A stretch of DNA of 64,000 bases from Bog-473 sp963834405 (GTDB lineage Bacteria > Actinomycetota > Acidimicrobiia > Acidimicrobiales > RAAP-2). The notes beneath the pieces are model-generated. The model searched no databases. It was not told where the DNA came from and saw nothing but the letters and a program-made list of their open reading frames with translations. Positions 1 through 6,887 of the stretch are shown in pieces. The number at the start of each line of letters is the position of its first letter. Position 1 is the first letter of the stretch. The stretch is taken from the NCBI GenBank assembly GCA_963834405.1, contig CAWIBX010000007.1, positions 558,001 to 622,000 of the forward strand, written 5' to 3'. Position numbers and translations under genes: made by a program.

Positions 1-522
1 GACCTCCGTCACCATCCCGATCACGGTGGAATAGATCGCCAGCAACAACAGCCGTGGGTCGTGCCGCCGCATGTTGCCTGCGTCCATCTCCGCCTCCAAG
101 AAGGCCGACGCCCGCTGTACCAGCGGTTCGAGAGCGAGGGTCATCTGCGCGGCTGCCGGCGGTCCGAGCCGCCCGACTTCGCGCAAGAGGCCGAGCAGCT
201 CGGGCTGGCGGGCTGCTAGGCGGAACACCGAACGCACGACCGCCTCGACCCGGTCCCACCCTTCTCCTGCTCCCTGCAACGCGGTCTCGAGCGCGTGGGA
301 GAGATTCGCGGCACTGCGCGCGATGACCGCCTCCAGAAGGGCGTCCTTGGACGGGAACCAGTAGAGGATCGACTGCTTGGTGATCTCGAGGCTCTTGGCC
401 ATGGCGTCGAGAGACGTGGCCTCGTACCCCCGGCTGGCAAAGGAGGACAGGGCGGCGTCGAGGATGCGATCCGCGGTCGAGGCGGAGGCCGGGGAATCAG
501 AAGGGGCCTGGGAACTGGGCAC
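1..522 (-). CDS. TetR-family transcriptional regulator (3' end outside window)
   Basis: The N-terminal 174 residues are visible; the gene runs off the left edge. Residues about 20-66 form a TetR DNA-binding domain (ADRILDAALSSFASRGYE, then a recognition segment around SLEITKQSILYWFPSK), followed by a helical ligand-binding region. The start is the GTG at 522, because an in-frame TAA lies just upstream and the reading begins MPSSQAPSD. It is divergent from the acyl reductase operon, with only 46 bp between the starts. A perfect 12-bp palindrome (524-535) sits next to this start and is the obvious operator candidate, so autoregulation and repression of the neighbouring operon are likely. The ligand is unknown; TetR proteins beside lipid genes often sense acyl-CoA or lipophilic compounds. 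Confidence 0.85.
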   Translation of the reverse strand, partial: MPSSQAPSDSPASASTADRILDAALSSFASRGYEATSLDAMAKSLEITKQSILYWFPSKDALLEAVIARSAANLSHALETALQGAGEGWDRVEAVVRSVFRLAARQPELLGLLREVGRLGPPAAAQMTLALEPLVQRASAFLEAEMDAGNMRRHDPRLLLLAIYSTVIGMVTEV

Positions 523-523
523 T

Positions 524-535
524 TACCATATGGTA
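524..535. promoter_or_regulatory. Perfect 12-bp palindrome, candidate TetR operator
   Basis: TACCATATGGTA is its own reverse complement. It lies between the divergent TetR (start 522) and acyl reductase (start 569) genes and touches the -35-like TAGACA at 534-539. Binding here could block both promoters. The operator role is inferred. Confidence 0.6.
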
Positions 536-562
536 GACAGATTGGAGTGGCGGTGGTAGAAA
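534..562 (+). promoter_or_regulatory. Candidate promoter of the acyl reductase operon (leaderless)
   Basis: TAGACA (534-539), a 17-bp spacer, then TAGAAA (557-562). The -10 hexamer ends 6 nt before the ATG at 569 and no Shine-Dalgarno is visible, so transcription would begin at or next to the start codon. The -35 overlaps the palindrome. Confidence 0.5.
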
Positions 563-568
563 ATTTCG

Positions 569-2914
569 ATGCCCATTGAGCGGGACCTGAGGGGGAAGCG
601 CTTCTTCGTCACCGGCGCCACCGGCTTCCTGGGCACCGCCGTGGTCGAGCGGATCATCCGATGCATCCCCGAAGCGGAGATCACGGTCCTGGTCCGCCCC
701 GGGCGCCGGGCCGACGCCGGGGCGCGGCTGGCCCGCGAAGTAATAAAGAACGACTGCTTCGACCGACTTCGCGCCGAACTGGGCGACCGTTTCTCGGAGG
801 AGGTGGCGCGCCGAGTGCGGGCCGTCCCCGGCGACGTGGGCCGAGACGGGCTGGGCCTCGACGACGACGGCCGCGAAGCTCTCCGCAGGGCGGGGGTCGT
901 GATCCACTCTGCGGCGACCGTCTCCTTCGATGCCCCCCTCACCCAGGCCGTCGAGATCAACCTCCTCGGTCCGTCGCGCCTCGCGGCAGCCATGGTCGAG
1001 TGCGGGTCGTCCGCACACCTCATCGGGGTCTCAACCGCGTACGTGGCCAGCACCCACCAGGGGGAGGCCAAGGAGGAACTCCTCAGCGAGAACCGCTTCA
1101 CCCTCGACGTCGCCTGGGAGGACGAGGTCAGGGCCTCCCGGAGGCTCAAGGACGACCTCGAGGACGCCTCCCGCCGGCCGGACGCATTGCGGGGATTCAC
1201 CAAAAGAGCCCGGTCGGAAATCGGTGCCGCCGGCGACCACCTCATCGCCACCCGGGCGGAGAAGTTGCGTCAGGACTGGGTGAGCGACGAGCTCGTCGAG
1301 GCCGGCACGGCGCGTGCGCTCTCCCTCGGGTGGCCCGACGCCTATCCCTTCACCAAGGCACTGGGTGAGCAAGCGCTGGTCGACCAGTGGGAGGGCCGGG
1401 TGCCCATCACGTTCGTGCGGCCGTCCATCATCGAGTCCGCGCTAGCGGAGCCCCGGCCCGGCTGGATCCGCGGCTTCCGCATGGCCGAGCCCATCATCGT
1501 GTCCTACGCCCGCGGCATGTTGTCCGAGTTCCCCGGCGTGCCCGAGGGCATCATCGACGTCATCCCGGTCGACCTCGTGGTGGCCGCCATTCTCGCGGTG
1601 GCGGCGAACGGACCGGCGGAAGGCCGGCCGCGGGTGTACCACGTCGCCTCCGGGGTGCGGAACCCCCTTCGCTACGGGCGGCTGCAGGAGCTCGGGCAGG
1701 ACTTCTTCACCCGCAACCCGCTCTACGACGACCGCGGGCAGCCGATCACCCCGCCCGCGTGGTCGTTCCCCGGCCGCGGGCGGGTGCAGCGCCAACTTAG
1801 GCGCGCGGACACGGTCATGACGTTCGCGGAGAAGCTGATCACTGCCTTGCCGATCCGAGGGAAGCAGGCGCAGCTGGCCGCCCGGATAGAAGACCGCCAC
1901 ACGATGGCGAAACGGGCACTGGGCTACGTCGAACTGTACGGCGCCTACACCGAGACCGACGCGCGCTACCGGGTCGACAACCTGATGGAGCTCTGGGCGT
2001 CGTGCGACGAAGCCGACCACGCGACGTTCGGGTTCGACCCCGGAGTCATCGATTGGGACCGCTACGTCGACGAGATCCATCTGCCGTCGGTGCTCGAGCA
2101 CACGCGGGTGCGGACGAAGCCCGGCAAGTCGGTGGTCGACAAGCGGCCCGAACGGCTGCGCAAGGCGATCCTGTCGCCGGAGCGGCATCTCGCCGTGTTC
2201 GACCTGGAGCACACCCTTATGTCGTCCAACGTGGTGGACACGTACGCCTGGCTGGCCAGCCGTCACCTGTCGCCGGCGCGGCGGGCTCGGTTCGTGGCGG
2301 ACCTCGTGCGGCAGGGCCCGTCGCTGCTGGCCCTCGACCGGCGCGACCGGGGCGACTTCCTGCGGTCGTTCTACCGCAAGTTCGAGGACGCGCCGCTGGC
2401 GCAGCTGGAGCAGGACTCGTGGGAGCTCTTCCACCGCCAGCTGCTGACGCGCACGTTCCCCGACGGCCTGGCCCGGGTGCGCGCGCACCGGGCGCTGGGG
2501 CACCGGACGCTGTTGATCACGGGGGCGCTGGACTTCATCATCGAGCCGATCCGGCCGCTGTTCGACGACATCGTGTGCGCGTCCATGGGGACACGGGACG
2601 GCCGGCTCACCGGGCAGCTGACGAACCTGCCGCCCATCGGCGAGGCGCGCGCGCTGGTGCTGGCCGACTACGCCGAGGAGCACTTCCTGTCGCTGGAGGA
2701 GTCGGTGGCCTACGCCGACTCCGCGAGCGACCTCGCCATGCTCGAGGCCGTCGGCTTCCCCGTCGCCGTGAACCCCGAGTCGCGACTGTCGACCATCGCC
2801 CGGCGACGGGGCTGGCACGTGGAGCACTGGGCCAAGGCCGAGGGTGGGTCCCACCGGCCGCTGCCCCTCGGGCCGTTCGACGTGAAGGCGCCGCGGGCGG
2901 TGATGGGGCGGTGA
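569..2914 (+). CDS. Fatty acyl-CoA reductase-like SDR fused to a HAD-IB hydrolase domain
   Basis: A 781-aa two-domain protein. The N-terminal half is an extended SDR of the male-sterility/fatty acyl reductase type: nucleotide motif TGATGFLG at 15-22 and active-site YPFTK at 259-263. Such enzymes reduce acyl-CoA to aldehyde or alcohol with NAD(P)H. The C-terminal part (about 540-765) is a HAD subclass IB domain, with FDLEHTL at 544-550, LLITGA near 648-653 and YADSASDLAML near 715-725. The second acidic residue of HAD motif I is Glu instead of the usual Asp, so phosphatase activity is uncertain. It is first in an operon with an alcohol dehydrogenase, a LarA-like protein and an acyltransferase, and its stop overlaps the next start (GTGA). 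Function in lipid alcohol or ether-type lipid synthesis is inference. Confidence 0.8.
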   Translation: MPIERDLRGKRFFVTGATGFLGTAVVERIIRCIPEAEITVLVRPGRRADAGARLAREVIKNDCFDRLRAELGDRFSEEVARRVRAVPGDVGRDGLGLDDDGREALRRAGVVIHSAATVSFDAPLTQAVEINLLGPSRLAAAMVECGSSAHLIGVSTAYVASTHQGEAKEELLSENRFTLDVAWEDEVRASRRLKDDLEDASRRPDALRGFTKRARSEIGAAGDHLIATRAEKLRQDWVSDELVEAGTARALSLGWPDAYPFTKALGEQALVDQWEGRVPITFVRPSIIESALAEPRPGWIRGFRMAEPIIVSYARGMLSEFPGVPEGIIDVIPVDLVVAAILAVAANGPAEGRPRVYHVASGVRNPLRYGRLQELGQDFFTRNPLYDDRGQPITPPAWSFPGRGRVQRQLRRADTVMTFAEKLITALPIRGKQAQLAARIEDRHTMAKRALGYVELYGAYTETDARYRVDNLMELWASCDEADHATFGFDPGVIDWDRYVDEIHLPSVLEHTRVRTKPGKSVVDKRPERLRKAILSPERHLAVFDLEHTLMSSNVVDTYAWLASRHLSPARRARFVADLVRQGPSLLALDRRDRGDFLRSFYRKFEDAPLAQLEQDSWELFHRQLLTRTFPDGLARVRAHRALGHRTLLITGALDFIIEPIRPLFDDIVCASMGTRDGRLTGQLTNLPPIGEARALVLADYAEEHFLSLEESVAYADSASDLAMLEAVGFPVAVNPESRLSTIARRRGWHVEHWAKAEGGSHRPLPLGPFDVKAPRAVMGR

Positions 2915-4185
2915 GCACCCTGCTCTTCGAGCGCTCCCTCCCCCGCTACGCCGCGGCGCGGGTCGTGTCGTCGTTCGGCTCCGGGCGCGGCGCCGGCGTC
3001 GGCCCGCTGCGGCTGGTCGAGCGCGACGCGCCCGAGGTGCCGGCCGCAGGCTGGATCCACATCGACCCGCTGCTGTCGGGTATCTGCGGCTCGGACCTCG
3101 CGACGCTCGACGGGCGCAGCTCGCGCTACTTCGAGGACATCGTGTCGTTCCCGTTCGTGCCAGGGCACGAGGTCGTGGGCGTCGTGGGCGGCACGGACGC
3201 GCCAGACGTCGTGGGGGCGGACGGGAGTCCGCTGGGCGCGGGCACGCGGGTCGTCCTCCAGCCCGTCCTGGGCTGCGCCGCCCGGGGGATAGAGCCGCCG
3301 TGCCCGGCCTGCCAGCGCGGACAGGTGGGGAACTGCGGCTACACCGCCTTCGGGCACATCCGACCCGGCCTGCAGACCGGGTTCTGCGCCGACACCGGTG
3401 GCGGCTGGTCGAGCTCGGGACTGGTCGCGCACCAGAGTCAGCTCTTCGCCGTGCCCGACGCGCTGAGCGACGCCGACGCCGTGGTGGTCGAGCCGCTGTC
3501 GTGCGCGGTGCACGCAGTGCTGGCAGCGCCCATTGCGGACGGCGACGTCGTGGCCGTGCTGGGGGCGGGCACGCTCGGCCTGCTCGTCACCGCGGCGCTG
3601 ACCCATCTGTCGTCGACCGGCCGCAGCCCGGCACCGTCGGTGCTCCTCGTGGGAGCCAAGTACTCGCACCAACAGCGGCTGGCACGCGAGTTCGGCTGCA
3701 CCGAGGCGCTCGCCCCGGACCAGCTCCCCCGCGCCGTGCGCCGGCACTCGCGCTCCCTCTCCTACGGCGGGCCGCCCGGGATCACGGCGACGCTGTCGGG
3801 CGGCGCCGACGTCGTGGTCGACTGCGTCGGCAGCGCCGAGTCGATTGCGCAGTCCCTGGGCATGGTGCGACCCCGGGGCACGGTGTGCCTCGTGGGCATG
3901 CCGGGCAAGGTGAGCATCGACCTGGCGCCGCTCTGGCACCGCGAGGTGCGGCTGGCCGGCGCGTACGCCTACGGCACCGAGGCCGTCGGTGAGCCGGGAC
4001 GCCGCGGGACCACGCACACCTTCGAACTCGCCTTCGAGGTTGCCGCCGCGAACGGCGTGGGGCGGCTGGTCTCGGCGACCTATCCCCTGACGCGTTTCGA
4101 GGACGCCGTCGCCCACGCGGGCGCCGCCGGCCGGCGCGGCGCCGTGAAGATCGCCTTCGACGTGGCGAAAGGACAGGACCGATGA
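2911..4185 (+). CDS. Zinc-dependent medium-chain alcohol dehydrogenase
   Basis: A 424-aa MDR/GroES-like dehydrogenase. It has a catalytic-zinc Cys in SGICGSDLATLDG (C59), GHEVVG at 85-90, a cysteine cluster in CPACQRGQVGNC (131-142) resembling the structural zinc lobe, and a Rossmann motif LGAGTLG (217-223). The GTG start overlaps the upstream stop as GTGA, and the stop overlaps the next start as ATGA, so translation is probably coupled. Members oxidise alcohols or reduce aldehydes with NAD(P)(H). In this operon it could interconvert the aldehyde and alcohol made by the upstream reductase. About 60 residues longer than typical family members, with insertions around 91-130. Confidence 0.85.
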   Translation: MSTLLFERSLPRYAAARVVSSFGSGRGAGVGPLRLVERDAPEVPAAGWIHIDPLLSGICGSDLATLDGRSSRYFEDIVSFPFVPGHEVVGVVGGTDAPDVVGADGSPLGAGTRVVLQPVLGCAARGIEPPCPACQRGQVGNCGYTAFGHIRPGLQTGFCADTGGGWSSSGLVAHQSQLFAVPDALSDADAVVVEPLSCAVHAVLAAPIADGDVVAVLGAGTLGLLVTAALTHLSSTGRSPAPSVLLVGAKYSHQQRLAREFGCTEALAPDQLPRAVRRHSRSLSYGGPPGITATLSGGADVVVDCVGSAESIAQSLGMVRPRGTVCLVGMPGKVSIDLAPLWHREVRLAGAYAYGTEAVGEPGRRGTTHTFELAFEVAAANGVGRLVSATYPLTRFEDAVAHAGAAGRRGAVKIAFDVAKGQDR

Positions 4186-5771
4186 ACCGCCGACCCGGCT
4201 TCGTCCTCGAGGTGGACAAGTCGACGCCCCCGACCCTCTTCTGGAACGGCGAGGGCTTCTCGCTCCAGACCCTCCCCGAGGGGAGCCGGGTGCTCTACGC
4301 GCCCGAGCCGGTGAAGGCGCTCGAGGACCCCTACCGGGCCATCCGGCACGCGTTGCTGCACCCGGTGGGCGACCGCGACCCGCTGCCGGCGCTGCTGCGG
4401 CCGGGGATGAAGCTGACGATCTGCTTCGACGACATCTCGCTGCCGCTGCCGCCGATGGAGTCGCCCGACGTCCGCCAGATGGTCATTGAGACCGTGCTCG
4501 ACCTGGCGGCCGAGGCCGGCGTCGACGACGTCGTCCTGATCGCGGCGCTGGCCTTGCACCGGCGCATGACCGAGGAGGAACTGCGCCACGCGCTGGGCGA
4601 CCGCGTCTACGACGCCTTCGCGCCGCACGGTCTGCTCCAGCAGCACGACGCCGAGGACCCCGACAACCTGATCCACCTCGGCCAGACCGAGCAGGGCGAG
4701 GACGTCGAGATCAACAAGCGGGCCGCAACGTCGGACCTGCTGGTCTACGTCAACATCAACCTGGTCACCATGGACGGCGGCCACAAGAGCGTGGCCACGG
4801 GGCTGGCCAGCTACCGCAGCCTGCGCCACCACCACAACCCCCAGACCATGCAGCACTCGAGGTCCTTCATGGACGCGCCGGCCTCGGAGTTGCACACCTC
4901 CAACTGGCGCATGGGACGGCTGATCGCCGAGGCCGGGGTGAAGGTCTTCCAGATAGAGACGACGCTCAACAACGACACCTTCCCCTCGAACTTCCAGTTC
5001 CTGCAGAAGCGGGAGTGGGAGTGGACCGTGCGCGACCGCGCCACGTACGCGGCGACGTCGGCCGCGCTGGCCAAGACGCCGCCCCGGGTGGCCCGGCAGA
5101 TCTTCCACTCCATCAAGTCGCCCCACGCGCTGGTCTCGGTCCAGGCGGGCGAGGTGGAGGCGGTGCACACGCTGACGACCGCCAACATCTGGGAGCAGCA
5201 GGGAGTCGACGTCGAGGGCCAGACCGACATCCTGACCATGGGGCTGCCCTACATCTGCCCCTACAACGTGAACTCCATCATGAACCCGATCCTCGTGGCA
5301 TGCCTCGGCCTCGGGTACTTCTTCAACATGTATCGAGGCCGGCCGCTCGTGCGGGAGGGCGGTGTCGTGATCATGCGCCACCCGACCCGGCCCGAGTTCC
5401 ACCCCGGCCACCACCCGAGCTACATCGACTTCTACGAGCAGGTGCTTCCCCAGACCCTCGACCCGGTCGAGATCCACAAGGAGTTCGAGGAGTCCTTCGC
5501 CACGGACCCGTGGTACGTCCACCTCTATCGCACGGGTCACGCCTACCACGGCGTACACCCGTTCTACATGTGGTACTGGTGCGCCCACGGGCTGCAGCAC
5601 GTCGGCCGCGTCATCGTCGTGGGCGGCGACCCCAAGGCGGTTCGCCGTCTGGGGTTCTCGCCGGCGAGCTCGCTGGACGACGCGCTGGAGATCGCGTCGG
5701 ACGTCGTGGGCCCGTCGCCCACGATCACCCACCTGCACAACCCACCCATTCTCATGGCGGACGTGCACTGA
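4182..5771 (+). CDS. LarA-like (lactate racemase domain, DUF2088) protein
   Basis: A 529-aa protein. The first 240 residues resemble the nickel-pincer lactate racemase LarA family: FDDISLPLPP (82-91) at the position of the LarA DxTRP motif, ALHRRMTEEEL (124-134) matching the His-containing GTHRPMTEEE motif, and GGHKS (199-203) with a following RHHHNP matching the Lys and His region. The Arg of DxTRP and the EPHxFAG-type His motif are not recognisable, and the protein is about 100 residues longer than LarA, so lactate is probably not the substrate. No larB, larC or larE cofactor genes lie in the window. It overlaps both neighbours (ATGA upstream, TGATG downstream). It may epimerise or dehydrate a 2-hydroxy acid, which is speculative. 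Confidence 0.7.
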   Translation: MNRRPGFVLEVDKSTPPTLFWNGEGFSLQTLPEGSRVLYAPEPVKALEDPYRAIRHALLHPVGDRDPLPALLRPGMKLTICFDDISLPLPPMESPDVRQMVIETVLDLAAEAGVDDVVLIAALALHRRMTEEELRHALGDRVYDAFAPHGLLQQHDAEDPDNLIHLGQTEQGEDVEINKRAATSDLLVYVNINLVTMDGGHKSVATGLASYRSLRHHHNPQTMQHSRSFMDAPASELHTSNWRMGRLIAEAGVKVFQIETTLNNDTFPSNFQFLQKREWEWTVRDRATYAATSAALAKTPPRVARQIFHSIKSPHALVSVQAGEVEAVHTLTTANIWEQQGVDVEGQTDILTMGLPYICPYNVNSIMNPILVACLGLGYFFNMYRGRPLVREGGVVIMRHPTRPEFHPGHHPSYIDFYEQVLPQTLDPVEIHKEFEESFATDPWYVHLYRTGHAYHGVHPFYMWYWCAHGLQHVGRVIVVGGDPKAVRRLGFSPASSLDDALEIASDVVGPSPTITHLHNPPILMADVH

Positions 5772-6739
5772 TGGCATCGGTCCTGGGACGGGTGCGCACG
5801 GCGCGGTTCCCGCTGGCCAAGCCGACGTGGCCCACGTCCATCGCCCGCCCCGATCCCGAGCGCAAGGTCGGCCTGGAGTACGACCACGAGTGGTCGCGCC
5901 GCTACCCGGTGCGGCTGGCCCGGGCCATGGTGTTGGACAACGTGACCCGGCCGGCGGCCCGCCTGCTGGCCCCGGCGACGGTGCGCGGCCTGGAGCACCT
6001 GCGCCACGTCGAGGGGCCAGTCATCTTCGCGGCCAACCACGCCAGCCACATCGACACGCCGTTGCTGCTCACGACGCTGCCGGTCGAGTTCCGGCACCGC
6101 ACGGTGGTCGCGGCGGCGTCGGACTACTTCTTCGACCGGACGTGGAAGTCGGTGCTGTGGACGTTCGCGCTGGCCGCCATCCCCGTCGAACGCAGCCGGG
6201 TGAACCGCAAGTCGGTCGATACGGCGGCGGAGCTCATAGAGGACGGGTGGAACCTGGTGATCTTCCCGGAGGGCGGCCGCTCGCCCGACGGATGGACCCA
6301 GCCCTTCCACCCGGCCAGCGCGGGCTACCTGGGCAAGCGGACGGGACGGCCGGTCATCCCCGTCTTCCTGCACGGCACCCGCCACGTGCTGCCGAAAAAG
6401 GCCGAGTCGGGCGCCAAGGTCCCGGGCGGGTCGGGCTCCGAGTCGCGCGCGGGCGGCCGATTGCGCCGCTCGCCGATCGCCGTGCTCTTCGGTGCGCCCA
6501 TGACGCCCGACGAAGGCGAGAACGCCCGTCGCTTCTCGGAGCGGGTCGAGGGCGCGGTCGCGGCCCTGTCGCGGGAGGTGCACTCGGACTGGTGGCAGGC
6601 CCGGCGCGCGGTGAGCCCGGCCGCTCCCGTCGAGGGCGCCGAGCTAGCCCACCGGGGCCCGGAGGCCTCGGCGTGGCGACGGGCCTGGGCGCTGGACGAG
6701 GCGCCGTCGCGGCGCCGGGAGTGGCCGGACTCGCGCTAG
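5771..6739 (+). CDS. 1-acyl-sn-glycerol-3-phosphate acyltransferase (PlsC family)
   Basis: A 322-aa acyltransferase. It has motif I NHASHID (89-95, the HX4D catalytic pair), a middle segment ending AAIPVERSRVNRKS, and motif III FPEGGRSPDG (165-174). PlsC enzymes move an acyl group to the sn-2 position of lysophosphatidate at the membrane. The ATG at 5771 shares one base with the upstream stop, closing a four-gene overlapping operon. The C-terminal 60 residues are Arg/Ala/Pro-rich and not part of the domain. Co-transcription with the acyl reductase, alcohol dehydrogenase and LarA-like genes suggests a lipid-assembly role, but the true acceptor is unknown. Confidence 0.85.
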   Translation: MASVLGRVRTARFPLAKPTWPTSIARPDPERKVGLEYDHEWSRRYPVRLARAMVLDNVTRPAARLLAPATVRGLEHLRHVEGPVIFAANHASHIDTPLLLTTLPVEFRHRTVVAAASDYFFDRTWKSVLWTFALAAIPVERSRVNRKSVDTAAELIEDGWNLVIFPEGGRSPDGWTQPFHPASAGYLGKRTGRPVIPVFLHGTRHVLPKKAESGAKVPGGSGSESRAGGRLRRSPIAVLFGAPMTPDEGENARRFSERVEGAVAALSREVHSDWWQARRAVSPAAPVEGAELAHRGPEASAWRRAWALDEAPSRRREWPDSR

Positions 6740-6760
6740 CCAGGCGAGCGCCCGTGCCGT

Positions 6761-6795
6761 GCGTCCTGCGTCTTGCGTCCTGCGTCCTGAGTCCT
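6761..6795. repeat. Five tandem 7-bp repeats
   Basis: GCGTCCT, GCGTCTT, GCGTCCT, GCGTCCT, GAGTCCT in a row, in the 148-bp gap between the PlsC and GGDEF-EAL genes. No function is evident. The array is not followed by a T-run, so it is not a classic terminator. Confidence 0.7.
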
Positions 6796-6887
6796 GAGCA
6801 ACGCCCGTTCAACAATCCCCGCCGCCCAGGCCCATAGGCGATTCGTCCGCATCAAGGGCGGGACAATTTCCTCCGATAGCTAAAGGA

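Noticed and set aside
2002..2910. N-terminal extension of the alcohol dehydrogenase frame
   Set aside because: It overlaps the reductase-HAD gene and is Arg/Ala/Pro-rich without domain similarity; the GTGA overlap at 2911 gives a natural start.
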